A stretch of DNA of 64,000 nt from Pseudomonadaceae bacterium. GTDB taxonomy: Bacteria > Pseudomonadota > Gammaproteobacteria > Pseudomonadales > Azotimanducaceae. The position numbers and the translations under genes were made by a program. Of the stretch, positions 8,851 through 20,090 are shown one piece after another (position 1 is the stretch's first letter; each line of letters starts with the position of its first letter). Below the pieces are notes generated by a model. The model searched no databases. It had not been told where the DNA came from and worked only from the letters and a program-made list of their open reading frames with translations. Where the stretch lies: NCBI GenBank assembly GCA_024743435.1, contig JANSWO010000004.1, forward strand, positions 62,001 through 126,000, written 5' to 3'.

Positions 8851-9486
8851 ATGGCGTCTGCCATCGATGGGCTGAGTGCGGACACGGTGCAACAGCTGCG
8901 GCGTTTTGCGGAGCTGGTCGTGGAACGCAATCGGGCACATAACCTGGTTTCCCGGAAAGATATCGATCGGCTGTGGGAGCGCCATGTTCTCGATAGCCTG
9001 CGAGCGTTGCCAGGCCTTGCTCACCTCACGTCAGGTACGGTGGTGGATATCGGCAGCGGCGGTGGCTTTCCCGGGCTCGTACTCGCGATCGCTCGGCCGG
9101 AGCTAGCGTTTCTGCTGGCGGAGCGGATGGCCAAAAAAGCGCGGTTTCTGAGCTACGCGGCGCACACACTGGGCCTGGGCCACGTGAGCGTCGAAGATAG
9201 AGATGCCGCGACGCTCGCAGCTGGCTGCGCCGATGTGGTGACCGCGCGCGCCGTCACAGATCCGGATAGCCTCTGGGCGTTGGCGCAACCGCTGTTGAAA
9301 GCCGACGGTGCGGCGCTGCTGTTCATGGGCGCTGACACCGGCGCTTGGCAACCGGCCTCGGGAGCGCAGGCAACCGCACTTGAAGAGCGCGGAGCCGTTA
9401 TTTCCACCGCTGATGCAAGTGCCGCACAGGGGCCTGCTTCTGGCAAACTGTCGGGGCAGATATTTTCAGTCACCCGTTCCACGTGA
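8851..9486 (+). CDS. rsmG: 16S rRNA (guanine-527-N7)-methyltransferase RsmG
   Basis: RsmG (GidB) methylates N7 of G527 in 16S rRNA using S-adenosylmethionine. Its loss gives low-level streptomycin resistance in many bacteria. The 211 residues show the family N-terminus (NRAHNLVSRKDIDRLWERHV) and the glycine-rich SAM loop VVDIGSGGGFPGLVLA. The following basic stretch AERMAKKARFL and VTARAV also match. It is two bases downstream of mnmG, so the two are co-transcribed. The last codons overlap a parS-like sequence. Confidence 0.95.
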   Translation: MASAIDGLSADTVQQLRRFAELVVERNRAHNLVSRKDIDRLWERHVLDSLRALPGLAHLTSGTVVDIGSGGGFPGLVLAIARPELAFLLAERMAKKARFLSYAAHTLGLGHVSVEDRDAATLAAGCADVVTARAVTDPDSLWALAQPLLKADGAALLFMGADTGAWQPASGAQATALEERGAVISTADASAAQGPASGKLSGQIFSVTRST

Positions 9487-9490
9487 GGTT
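9475..9490. promoter_or_regulatory. Degenerate parS-like site
   Basis: CGTTCCACGTGAGGTT matches the parS consensus TGTTnCACGTGAAACA at 11 of 16 positions. The central CACGTGA is intact and the left arm is good; the right arm is poor. It overlaps the rsmG stop codon and lies 66 bases before parA, where origin-proximal parS sites commonly occur. It may be a weak or decayed site. Confidence 0.35.
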
Positions 9491-9555
9491 GCTGCGCCGG
9501 TTTTGTTCGACGCGCAGATCGATATGACAGCAATGGGCACATCAGGCGAGCCAGC

Positions 9556-10338
9556 ATGCACGTAATTGCGGTAGTGAATCAGAAGGGTGGCGTCGGCAAG
9601 ACGACAACCAGCGTCAACCTTGCGGCGTCGCTCGCGCTGGCCGGTTCAAGTGTGTTGCTGATCGACCTTGACCCCCAGGGCAATGCCACCATGGGTTGCG
9701 GGGTCGACAAGAATGCCGTCGACTACAACCTCTATGACTGGGTTATGACGGAGACGACGCATTCAGAAATCGTCCAACGCTGTGCGCCCGGATTTGACCT
9801 GATTCCAGCGAATACCGATGCGACTGCGGCGGAAATTGAACTGCTGGGAATGGATCAGCGGGAACAGCGCCTGAAGGCCCGGCTGAGTGGCGAGCGCGCG
9901 AATTATCAGTACGTGATAATCGACTGCCCGCCCAGCCTGAACGTGTTGACGATCAATGCGCTGGTGGCCGCGGACGGCATTCTGGTGCCCATGCAGTGCG
10001 AGTACTACGCGCTGGAGGGGCTCACGGCGTTACTCGAAACCGTGGAGCGGGTGCGTGAAACCCTGAACCCCCGGCTGGCTATCGAAGGCATCCTGCGAAC
10101 CATGTACGACCCGCGTAACTCGCTCACGAGGGACGTATCCCGGCAACTGATCGACTACTTTGGTGATGCGGTGTTCCGTACAGTCATTCCGCGCAACGTT
10201 CGCCTCGCCGAGGCGCCAAGCCATGGTTTGCCGGTGATTCTCTACGACAGACAGTCGCGGGGTGCGGTGTCGTACATGGCGCTTGCTGGAGAGCTGCAAC
10301 GCAAACACGCGACGCAGACCGAGGAGTCTCGCTCGTGA
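9556..10338 (+). CDS. parA: Chromosome partitioning ATPase ParA (Soj)
   Basis: ParA is a Walker-type ATPase that forms a dynamic gradient on the nucleoid. With ParB-parS it moves sister origins apart. The deviant Walker A box KGGVGKTTTSVNLA is at residues 10-23. Walker A' is LLIDLDPQGNATMG and Walker B is YVIIDCPPSLN. Length 260 is typical for chromosomal ParA without the regulatory N-terminal domain found on plasmids. The stop overlaps parB by four bases. Confidence 0.96.
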   Translation: MHVIAVVNQKGGVGKTTTSVNLAASLALAGSSVLLIDLDPQGNATMGCGVDKNAVDYNLYDWVMTETTHSEIVQRCAPGFDLIPANTDATAAEIELLGMDQREQRLKARLSGERANYQYVIIDCPPSLNVLTINALVAADGILVPMQCEYYALEGLTALLETVERVRETLNPRLAIEGILRTMYDPRNSLTRDVSRQLIDYFGDAVFRTVIPRNVRLAEAPSHGLPVILYDRQSRGAVSYMALAGELQRKHATQTEESRS

Positions 10339-11267
10339 GCAAGAAACGATTGGGTCGAGGGTTGGATGCGCTGTTGTCGTCTTCTGCCAGCCGAGCGCCG
10401 GTATCCATACCCGGTGAGGCGGGCACGAACGACACCGCACAGAACACGGCTGCAAGCGACAGCGCCGATAGCAAGCCGGCCGACGGCCTGCGTGAGCTGT
10501 CGGTAGACCAGTTGTATCGCGGCCGGTACCAGCCCAGGCGCGAGTTCGATGAAGCGGCGCTGGAGGAGCTCGCTGCCTCCATCAAGCAGCAAGGGCTGAT
10601 GCAGCCGGTCGTCGTACGCCCGAGAGAAGCCGGCGGCTTCGAGATAATCGCCGGCGAGCGGCGTTGGCGGGCCTGCCAGATTGCGGGCCTCAGTCAGATA
10701 CCGGTTTTGGTGCGAGATGTCTCCGATGAAGACGTCATCGCGATGGCTCTGATTGAAAACATCCAGCGCGAGGATCTAAGCCCACTGGAAGAAGCTCGAG
10801 CGCTGGCGAGGCTGCGCGATGAATTTCAGCTCACCCAGCAAGAAGTCGCCGACGCGGTGGGCAAATCCCGCGTCGCGGTTGCCAACCTGCTGAGGCTATT
10901 GAATGTGGCGCCGGGTGTGCAGGCATTGCTCGAGGCTGGTGAGCTCGAAATGGGCCACGCCCGGGCGCTTCTATCGCTTGAGACCATTGACCAGGAGCGT
11001 CTGGGGCGGGAAATCGCCCGTAAGAAGCTCTCGGTTCGTCAGGCTGAGGCGCTGGTGCGCAAATTGTCCCGGCCGACCGGTAACACCGCCAAGCCGGCGA
11101 CCAGCAAAGATGCGGATACGCGCCGGCTGGAGATCGAGCTGTCGGAATCGATTGGCGCCCCGGTTCGGATCGATAATGACCCCCAAGGTAAGGGACAGTT
11201 GGTGATCGGCTATGCCAATATGGACCAGCTCGATGCGATTCTGAGTCATCTTCGGCGCCGTCAGTAG
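10335..11267 (+). CDS. parB: Chromosome partitioning protein ParB (Spo0J)
   Basis: ParB is the parS-binding CTP switch that spreads around the origin and stimulates ParA. The N-terminus has the ParA-interacting motif KKRLGRGLDALLS, followed by a low-complexity linker. The CTP-binding fold carries GERRWRA and ENIQREDLSP. A helix-turn-helix (TQQEVADAVGKSRVAVANLL) and a C-terminal dimerisation domain complete it. The ATG overlaps the parA stop, giving coupled translation. The atp operon promoter lies about 120 bases downstream. Confidence 0.96.
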   Translation: MSKKRLGRGLDALLSSSASRAPVSIPGEAGTNDTAQNTAASDSADSKPADGLRELSVDQLYRGRYQPRREFDEAALEELAASIKQQGLMQPVVVRPREAGGFEIIAGERRWRACQIAGLSQIPVLVRDVSDEDVIAMALIENIQREDLSPLEEARALARLRDEFQLTQQEVADAVGKSRVAVANLLRLLNVAPGVQALLEAGELEMGHARALLSLETIDQERLGREIARKKLSVRQAEALVRKLSRPTGNTAKPATSKDADTRRLEIELSESIGAPVRIDNDPQGKGQLVIGYANMDQLDAILSHLRRRQ

Positions 11268-11384
11268 CTGTCAAACAGCCATCAACAGCCGCCATCGCAT
11301 CCAAGGCTGCCGCATCTCGTGATCCATTCGTCACCGACGGCGGTCAGCTTTCGCAAAATTCGAACAATTAATTCGCTTAACGAA

Positions 11385-11413
11385 TCGACACCCGAACTGG
11401 CGCTCTCTATACT
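11385..11413 (+). promoter_or_regulatory. Sigma70-type promoter of the atp operon
   Basis: The -35 element TCGACA (11385-11390, 5/6) and -10 element TATACT (11408-11413, 5/6) are separated by exactly 17 bases. They lie about 35 bases upstream of the atpI start. This is the best housekeeping promoter match in the first 20 kb. Confidence 0.7.
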
Positions 11414-11450
11414 TCGCGCCGCTTTTTGAGGTCCGGTCGAGGTTGCCAGC

Positions 11451-11933
11451 GTGGCTGAGACGCGAATAAAGACGCGCGCACGAGCAACCTCACCATTGGG
11501 TCAAATCCCAATGCAGACCGTACTGATCCAAGCGCTGTTGGCGGTTATCAGTGCATCGGCGCTGGCCCTGGTTGGTCTTGATCAGGGTCTGGCAGCACTG
11601 TTAGCCGGGGCGTGTGTCTGTTTGCCAGGCGTTTTTGTTGCCTGGCGTTTTCAGGCGAAACCGGCGCCGGTTGACATAGCTGACGCAGGACCGATGGACG
11701 TTGCGGCTCAGAGTGAGCTGGCTGCCGGAGAAGGCAGGACGATTGGTGCCGCATTGGCGGGCCTGATCACAACGCTCATTCTGATGGGTCTTGTGTTTGC
11801 GTTTCTGAAGCCGCCCGCGCTGGGCTTCTTCTTGACGCTTGCGCTGATGCAGGTGGCGCCGCTGATAGCGGCTACGCTACAAGACAGACGCCGGGCTCGG
11901 GCTCGCCGCGAGCAAAGTAGCGCAGACAGCTGA
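11451..11933 (+). CDS. atpI: ATP synthase subunit I (AtpI)
   Basis: AtpI is a small hydrophobic protein encoded first in many atp operons. It is reported to aid c-ring assembly or stability and is not part of the final enzyme. This 160-residue product has a short basic N-terminus and four predicted membrane segments, including VLIQALLAVISASALALVGL and GFFLTLALMQVAPLIAA. It ends in a basic tail. The family is weakly conserved, so the call rests on hydrophobic layout and position just before atpB. Translation starts at GTG shortly after the promoter. Confidence 0.85.
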   Translation: MAETRIKTRARATSPLGQIPMQTVLIQALLAVISASALALVGLDQGLAALLAGACVCLPGVFVAWRFQAKPAPVDIADAGPMDVAAQSELAAGEGRTIGAALAGLITTLILMGLVFAFLKPPALGFFLTLALMQVAPLIAATLQDRRRARARREQSSADS

Positions 11934-12019
11934 GACAGCGAGCAGAGACGACGGCAAGAGCAAGACGGCACGACATAGCAAAGAGAGAAGGCGCCCACCG
12001 AGAGGGGCGGTCTCACTGA

Positions 12020-12922
<903 letters not shown>

Positions 12923-12958
12923 ACCAACTTCGCAATAACGACAGCAACCCAAAGTTAG

Positions 12959-13198
<240 letters not shown>

Positions 13199-13273
13199 GA
13201 AGATCAGTAACAGAGCTGCGTTGGCGGGCTACGAGCCCGTCACCGCTGACAGTCAACGACCGGGAGAGATGGC

Positions 13274-13744
13274 ATGAATATGAACGCCACCCTGATTGGC
13301 CAGTCGATCACCTTCTTCATCTTCGTGTGGTTTTGCATGAAGTACATATGGCCGCCCATCAAGGCAGCCATGAAGGAGCGACAGGAGGCCATCGCAGAGG
13401 GGCTTGCGTCTGCTGAGAAAGCAACCGCAGACCTTGCTGATGCTGAAGAACACGCTGCGGCAGAATTGCAGCGCGCTCGGGATGAAGCACAGCAGATCCT
13501 GGAACAGGCACGTCAACGCGCTTCCGCCATGGTGGAAGAGGCCAAGACGACAGCCCGGGAAGAAGGCGAGCGCCTGAAAGAGTCTGCCCAGGCGGACATC
13601 GAGCAGGAAGTGAACCGCGCACGCGAGGCTTTGCGCGGACAAGTGTCGGCCCTGGCAGTTGCTGGCGCCGAACGCGTACTCGGTGAGTCGATAGACGCCG
13701 GTGCGCACTCTGCGCTTCTAGATAAGCTGGCGGCGGAGCTCTAG
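13274..13744 (+). CDS. atpF: ATP synthase Fo subunit b
   Basis: Subunit b is the peripheral stalk. One N-terminal transmembrane helix ([18 protein letters not shown]) is followed by a long alanine- and glutamate-rich coiled coil that reaches the top of F1 and binds delta. The 156 residues match the E. coli length. ATG at 13274 follows GGGAGAG; an in-frame ATG two codons later is an alternative start. It is followed three bases later by atpH. Confidence 0.96.
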   Translation: MNMNATLIGQSITFFIFVWFCMKYIWPPIKAAMKERQEAIAEGLASAEKATADLADAEEHAAAELQRARDEAQQILEQARQRASAMVEEAKTTAREEGERLKESAQADIEQEVNRAREALRGQVSALAVAGAERVLGESIDAGAHSALLDKLAAEL

Positions 13745-13747
13745 GTC

Positions 13748-14281
13748 GTGGCCGAACTAGCAACGATTGCCCGGCCCTACGCGTCAGCCGTTTTCGATCT
13801 GGCCAAAGATAGCGGCGAGCTCGATCGCTGGTCGCGAATGCTGGCATTCGCTGCCACCGCGGCCAGTGATGACACGCTTGCGGATTACCTCGACTCGCCA
13901 GTTCCGGCGAAGGCCAAGGTTCAGGCGCTTCTCGATGTCTGTGGCGATGAGCTCAATGAGGTTGGGCAGCACTTCATCGAGGTACTGGCCCAGAACAAGC
14001 GACTGGATCTGCTGGTTGAAATCCTGGCTCAGTTCGAAGAGTTCAAGGCGATGGCAGAGCAAATGCTGGATGTCGAAGTGATCTCAGCTCAGCCGCTCAC
14101 GCAGGAACAGCAAGCGTCGCTCACGGCCTCACTCAAAGCCCGCTTTGATCGGGAGGTTGTCATGGTGACGTCTGTAGATGAGTCACTGCTCGGGGGCGCG
14201 ATCATTCGTGCTGGCGACACCGTTATTGATGGCTCGGTCAAAGGCAAAATCGGCAAGTTGGCCGAAGGCGTATTGCGCTAG
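13748..14281 (+). CDS. atpH: ATP synthase F1 subunit delta
   Basis: Delta caps the F1 head and links it to the b-dimer stalk. The N-terminus (ATIARPYASAVFDLAKDSGEL) and the C-terminal segment DESLLGGAIIRAGDTVIDGS are typical of the OSCP/delta family. Translation starts at GTG three bases after atpF. The 177-residue length is normal. Confidence 0.95.
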   Translation: MAELATIARPYASAVFDLAKDSGELDRWSRMLAFAATAASDDTLADYLDSPVPAKAKVQALLDVCGDELNEVGQHFIEVLAQNKRLDLLVEILAQFEEFKAMAEQMLDVEVISAQPLTQEQQASLTASLKARFDREVVMVTSVDESLLGGAIIRAGDTVIDGSVKGKIGKLAEGVLR

Positions 14282-14386
14282 CGCGATTGTTTGCCCAACG
14301 AAAGCGCTGAGTAAGCGCGCAGAAAGAATTAAACGGCTGCTGGTAGCGATCGGCGCACCAGCAATCAAACAGGTAAGGAACGTCTC

Positions 14387-15931
14387 ATGCAGCAACTGAA
14401 TCCGTCAGAAATCAGCGACATCATTCGCAGCCGCATTGAAAGCCTGGACGTTAAGTCCGAGGCGCAGAACGAAGGCACGATCGTTTCCGTTTCTGACGGC
14501 ATCGTTCGCATTCACGGCCTGGCTGATGCTCAGTACGGTGAAATGATCGATCTCAGCAACGGCCTCTACGGCATGGCGCTCAACCTGGAGCGCGATTCAG
14601 TGGGTGTGGTTGTCCTTGGTAATTACCTTGGTCTCAGCGAAGGCATGACCGCCCGCTGCACCGGCCGTATTCTCGAAGTGCCAGTTGGCCCGGAGCTGCT
14701 CGGCCGCGTCGTCGACCCGCTGGGTAATGCGATTGACGGCAAAGGCCCGATCAACCCAACGGCGATGGAGCCGGTGGAGAAAGTCGCACCAGGCGTTATC
14801 GAACGCCAAAGCGTTGATCAGCCAGTTCAGATCGGCCTCAAGTGTATCGATGCGATGGTTCCGATTGGCCGAGGCCAGCGCGAGCTCATCATTGGTGACC
14901 GCCAGATTGGCAAAACCGCGATCGCCGTTGATGCCATCATCAACCAGAAGGGCTCCGGCATTAAGTGCATCTATGTGGCCATCGGCCAGAAGATGTCGAC
15001 GATCGCGAACGTTGTTCGTACGCTGGAAGAAAACGGCGCCATGGAATACACCACGGTTGTCGCAGCCGGTGCTGCAGACCCTGCGCCGATGCAGTACATC
15101 GCTCCGTACTCGGGTTGCACGATGGGTGAGTACTTCCGCGATACCGGTGAAGACGCCCTTATCATCTATGACGATCTCACCAAGCAGGCCTGGGCCTATC
15201 GTCAGATTTCACTGCTACTCAAGCGCCCGCCGGGCCGAGAGGCATACCCTGGTGACGTTTTCTACCTGCACTCGCGCTTGCTTGAGCGCGCGGCACGGGT
15301 GAACGCTGACTACGTCGAGAAAGTGACGGGCGGCAAGGTCAAAGGCAAAACCGGTTCGCTAACCGCTCTGCCGATCATTGAAACCCAGGCGGGTGACGTA
15401 TCAGCGTTCGTTCCAACCAACGTGATCTCGATTACGGACGGCCAGATCTTCCTGGAAACCGAGCGCTTCAACGCCGGCTCACGTCCTGCGATGAGCCCGG
15501 GTATTTCGGTATCGCGGGTTGGTGGTGATGCACAGACCAAGTTCATCAAGAAGATCGCTGGCGGCATTAAGCTGGCGCTCGCTCAGTATCGCGAACTCGC
15601 GGCGTTCTCTCAGTTCGCATCGGATCTCGATGAGGCGACACGTAAGCAGCTGGAGCACGGTCAGCGTGTCGAAGAGCTGATGAAGCAGAAGCAGTATCAA
15701 CCGATGAGCGTTGCCGACATGGGCGCGGTGTTGTTCGCGGCTAACGAAGGCTTCCTCGCGGACGTACCGCTCGACAAGATTCAGGATTTCGAAACGGCGC
15801 TGCTGTCGTACATGAATGCAGAACACAAAGCCTTCATGGATGGCATCAATGCATCCGGTGATTACAACGATGAGATTGTTGACACCCTGCGCGGCGCGAT
15901 TGAGGCGTTCAAAGCGACTCAGTCCTACTAA
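14387..15931 (+). CDS. atpA: ATP synthase F1 subunit alpha
   Basis: Alpha is the regulatory nucleotide-binding subunit that alternates with beta in the F1 hexamer. The 514 residues contain an N-terminal beta-barrel, the P-loop GDRQIGKTA in the central domain and the signature [19 protein letters not shown]-terminal helical domain ends at FKATQSY. The arginine finger of the catalytic site is in the conserved SVSRVGG segment. It is preceded by a ribosome site (GTAAGGAACGTCTC) and lies about 100 bases after atpH. Confidence 0.98.
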   Translation: MQQLNPSEISDIIRSRIESLDVKSEAQNEGTIVSVSDGIVRIHGLADAQYGEMIDLSNGLYGMALNLERDSVGVVVLGNYLGLSEGMTARCTGRILEVPVGPELLGRVVDPLGNAIDGKGPINPTAMEPVEKVAPGVIERQSVDQPVQIGLKCIDAMVPIGRGQRELIIGDRQIGKTAIAVDAIINQKGSGIKCIYVAIGQKMSTIANVVRTLEENGAMEYTTVVAAGAADPAPMQYIAPYSGCTMGEYFRDTGEDALIIYDDLTKQAWAYRQISLLLKRPPGREAYPGDVFYLHSRLLERAARVNADYVEKVTGGKVKGKTGSLTALPIIETQAGDVSAFVPTNVISITDGQIFLETERFNAGSRPAMSPGISVSRVGGDAQTKFIKKIAGGIKLALAQYRELAAFSQFASDLDEATRKQLEHGQRVEELMKQKQYQPMSVADMGAVLFAANEGFLADVPLDKIQDFETALLSYMNAEHKAFMDGINASGDYNDEIVDTLRGAIEAFKATQSY

Positions 15932-15959
15932 GCGCAGCAGCAACTAATCGGAGAGCTCT

Positions 15960-16820
15960 ATGGCCGTTGGCAAAGAGATCAAAAACAAGATCGGCAGCGT
16001 CGAGTCTACCCAGAAGGTGACCTCGGCAATGCAGATGGTTGCCGCATCCAAGATGCGACGCACCCAGGAACGCATGCGCGAGTCCCGCCCTTATGCGGAT
16101 CGTATTCGTCAGGTGATTGGCCACCTGGCCAACGCCGCGCCGGAGCACCGCCATATTTATATGGAAGAGCGCGACGTGAAGCGTGTGGGCTACATCGTCA
16201 TTTCTTCGGACAAAGGACAGTGCGGCGGCTTGAACGCCAACCTGTTTCGAAAACTGCTCCGCGAAATGGTCGCCAATGGCGAGAAGAACATCGAGTCAGA
16301 TCTCGGGCTGATTGGTGGTAAAGCAGTCGCCTTCTTCCGTTCGGTCGGCGGCAACGTGGTATCCGCCGCGACAAACCTGGGCGAGTCACCGGAAGTCTCG
16401 GACCTTATCGGCGGCGTCAAGCTCATGCTCGATGCCTTCGAAGAGGGCAAGGTTGATCGCGTATACATCGCCTACAACAAGTTTGTTAACACGATGACGC
16501 AGGATCCGACGCTGGAGCAGCTGTTGCCTCTGGCGCCGGAAGACGACGACTCCTACGCGCATCGCTGGGACTATATCTACGAGCCGGATGCGCGGCAGTT
16601 GATTGAAGGGCTGGTGGCTCGCTTTGTTGAGTCTCAGGTTTATCAGGCCGTTGTCGAAAACGGTGCCTGCGAGCAGGCGGCGCGAATGATTGCGATGAAG
16701 AACGCAACGGACAACGCAGAGAAAGTGATCGATGAGCTGACGTTGATTTACAACAACGCGCGGCAAGCAGCAATCACGCAGGAAATTGCAGAGATTGTTA
16801 GCGGCGCGGCAGCGGTTTAA
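15960..16820 (+). CDS. atpG: ATP synthase F1 subunit gamma
   Basis: Gamma is the central rotor shaft of F1. The long N-terminal helix ([20 protein letters not shown]) and C-terminal helix ([20 protein letters not shown]) form the coiled coil inside the alpha-beta hexamer. The middle Rossmann-like domain includes [17 protein letters not shown]. The 286 residues match the usual proteobacterial length. It lies between atpA and atpD with short gaps. Confidence 0.97.
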   Translation: MAVGKEIKNKIGSVESTQKVTSAMQMVAASKMRRTQERMRESRPYADRIRQVIGHLANAAPEHRHIYMEERDVKRVGYIVISSDKGQCGGLNANLFRKLLREMVANGEKNIESDLGLIGGKAVAFFRSVGGNVVSAATNLGESPEVSDLIGGVKLMLDAFEEGKVDRVYIAYNKFVNTMTQDPTLEQLLPLAPEDDDSYAHRWDYIYEPDARQLIEGLVARFVESQVYQAVVENGACEQAARMIAMKNATDNAEKVIDELTLIYNNARQAAITQEIAEIVSGAAAV

Positions 16821-16839
16821 GCGCGCAGCGATCGATTAA

Positions 16840-18264
<1,425 letters not shown>

Positions 18265-18270
18265 GCACGC

Positions 18271-18312
18271 CGTCATTGCGAGAGAAGGGCGAAGCCCGAG
18301 CGAAGCAATCTC
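18271..18312. repeat. Dispersed palindromic (REP-like) element between atpD and atpC
   Basis: The ends CGTCATTGCGAG and CGAAGCAATCTC bracket a short GC-rich centre. They match the elements clustered at 18791-19330. The copy lies in the 81-base atpD-atpC gap, so it would be transcribed as a hairpin in the operon mRNA. It could protect or process the upstream message. Confidence 0.8.
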
Positions 18313-18345
18313 GCAAGGGTTGCGAAAGAGTAAACAGGAAACACC

Positions 18346-18765
18346 ATGGCCACATTTCAATGCGACATCGTCAGTGCGGAAACGGAGATATTCTCCGGAC
18401 GTGTTCAGCAGCTGTCGGCCACCGGCACTATCGGTGAGCTGGGCATCATGCCTGGCCACGCGCCGCTGCTAACCGGCATTCGGCCGGGGCCTCTGCGACT
18501 GACGCTGGAAGATGGCGAAGAAGACGTATTCTTCGCATCCGGCGGTTTTCTGGAAGTCCAGCCCGGTATCGTGACCGTGCTGGCTGATACGGCGCTGCGC
18601 GCTGATGATATTGATGAAGCCGCAGCCAAGTCTGCCCAGGAACATGCTGAGAAAGAGCTGTCTGATCAGCGTGCCGATCTGGACCTCGCAGCAGCGGCTG
18701 CAGCGCTTGCTGAATCGCTCGCGCAACAACGCACACTTGATGAGCTGCGTAAGCGCCGTCGCTAA
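18346..18765 (+). CDS. atpC: ATP synthase F1 subunit epsilon
   Basis: Epsilon joins the rotor and can inhibit ATP hydrolysis through its C-terminal helices. The 139 residues have the N-terminal beta-sandwich (GELGIMPGHAPLLTGIRPG) and the two-helix C-terminal domain rich in Ala and Glu. It starts at ATG after AACAGGAAACACC. It is the last gene of the atp operon, and no classical terminator was seen before the repeat cluster that follows. Confidence 0.96.
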   Translation: MATFQCDIVSAETEIFSGRVQQLSATGTIGELGIMPGHAPLLTGIRPGPLRLTLEDGEEDVFFASGGFLEVQPGIVTVLADTALRADDIDEAAAKSAQEHAEKELSDQRADLDLAAAAAALAESLAQQRTLDELRKRRR

Positions 18766-18790
18766 GACAGCGCTACCAACTACCATCCGT

Positions 18791-19330
18791 CAGGGGATTG
18801 CTTTGTCGCTTTGCTCCGCGCAATGACGATTCTTTGGCTGCATCCTTTCGTCATCGCAAGAAGCTCGATTGAGTAGCAATCTAGCGACACGGCAACTTCC
18901 AATCCAGTGACAGCCTTGTAGCTGAGATCGCCACGCTTTACGGCTTGCTTTGCAATCCGCACGCTCGCGATGACGGGCTGAACTGTCATTGCGTGCTGGG
19001 ACGAACGCAACGCGTTCGGCCGGCGATAGGCGCCCGCGCTTGCGTGCTGCCGAGAGCCCACAGGGCGCGGCAATCTCCTCCCTCCACTAACTGTCATTGC
19101 GAGCCCGCAGGGCGTGGCAATCTCCTGCCGACAGCAACCCGCTACCAATCGCCGCGCCTCAAGGGATTGCTTTGTCGCTTCGCTCCGCGCAATGACGACA
19201 AGTTGGCCGCTTCCCCTCGTCTTTGTGAGAAAGGCCGAACGCTTTGCATTCGTCCCAGCGCTTGATGACGCGACTACCCGTCATTGCGAGAAGCTCGATT
19301 GCGTAGCAATCTAGTGACGCGACAATCTCC
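18791..19330. repeat. Cluster of REP-like palindromic repeats
   Basis: This otherwise gene-free 600-base gap contains at least six related palindromic units in both orientations. They occur at 18791-18829, 18849-18896, 18983-19078 (composite), 19093-19125, 19161-19198 and 19279-19330. The ends read GTCATTGCGAG and GCAATCTC, or their complement with TTGCTTTGTCGCTTCGCTCC. Units at 18849 and 19279 share a distinct centre (AGCTCGATTGnGTAGCAAT) and a GACGC tail, so two subtypes are present. A degenerate copy may lie around 18925-18976. Alternating orientation resembles BIME mosaics of REP elements. Confidence 0.85.
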
Positions 19331-19378
19331 TTCTTCCAGCGATAACGGATACTGCTAAAACCCGTTAACCTTCCTTTT

Positions 19379-19951
19379 ATGTCCATCCAAGACCGCGAAC
19401 GCTGGAACGCCCGCTATGCCGAAGGCGCCTACGCTAATCGTGACCATCCCAGTGCCTATCTCCTCGAACATGTCGACCTGCTCCCCCGGGGTGATGCCCT
19501 GGATCTTGCCTGTGGTGCTGGCCGCAATAGCCGCTTCCTGGCCGAACAGGGCTGGCAGGTAACCGCAGTCGATATCAGCGATGAGGGTCTGGCCCGAGTG
19601 GCCACCGGCGAGTTCGCGGACAGGATCACCACCCGGCAGGCGGATCTCGACCAAAGTTATGAGCCAGCCAAGGCCTATGACGTTGTTCTGGTGTTGAGAT
19701 ACCTGAATTTGAACCTGATCCGAGCAGCTTCCGGCTGGCTGAAACCAGGCGGCGCACTTTTGTGTGAAGTGCTACTTGCCGCGCCTTCCCCACCTGCTGT
19801 CGGCCCCGAAAGCACTCGATTTCGCACGCAACCTGGCCAGTTAGCCGATGCAGCGGGCGACCTTGAGGTGGTGCACAGCTTTGAAGGCGAAGTTGTAGAC
19901 CCTGACGGCCGGTTCGCGCACGTGGCCCGCCTGCTGGCTGTAAACCATTGA
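19379..19951 (+). CDS. Class I SAM-dependent methyltransferase
   Basis: The 190-residue protein has the SAM-binding motif I as ALDLACGAGRNSRFLAEQG and the acidic motif II TAVDIS. Motif IV is YDVVLVLRYLN, and LKPGGALLCE closes the fold. It resembles the small TehB/UbiE-type family, whose substrates range from tellurite to small metabolites, so the substrate cannot be told. No ribosome site is obvious before the ATG. It stands alone between the repeat cluster and glmU. Confidence 0.8.
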   Translation: MSIQDRERWNARYAEGAYANRDHPSAYLLEHVDLLPRGDALDLACGAGRNSRFLAEQGWQVTAVDISDEGLARVATGEFADRITTRQADLDQSYEPAKAYDVVLVLRYLNLNLIRAASGWLKPGGALLCEVLLAAPSPPAVGPESTRFRTQPGQLADAAGDLEVVHSFEGEVVDPDGRFAHVARLLAVNH

Positions 19952-20046
19952 TCTAAATAGAATACCTTTTTAAACAGGCTGCCGAGAGTACAAACACAGG
20001 ACAAAGTAAGGTGACCAGGATCACCCAAATGCCATGGCTGCACACC

Positions 20047-20052
20047 TATAAT
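20047..20052 (+). promoter_or_regulatory. Probable -10 element of glmU
   Basis: A perfect TATAAT stands 39 bases before the glmU start. No good -35 lies 16-18 bases upstream, so an activator may be needed. The imperfect palindrome GGTGACCAGGATCACC just upstream (20010-20025) could be an operator. Confidence 0.5.
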
Positions 20053-20090
20053 CGGAGCTCGTTTTAGCACCAGCAGGCAAGGATTCCGCC

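Noticed and set aside
7565-8938. 457-codon open frame antisense to mnmG
   Set aside because: It lies wholly opposite a well-conserved gene, shows no recognisable domain, and long antisense frames are expected in GC-rich coding DNA.
18765-19378. CRISPR array in the repeat cluster after atpC
   Set aside because: The repeats are palindromic, inverted relative to each other and unevenly spaced, with no cas genes nearby.
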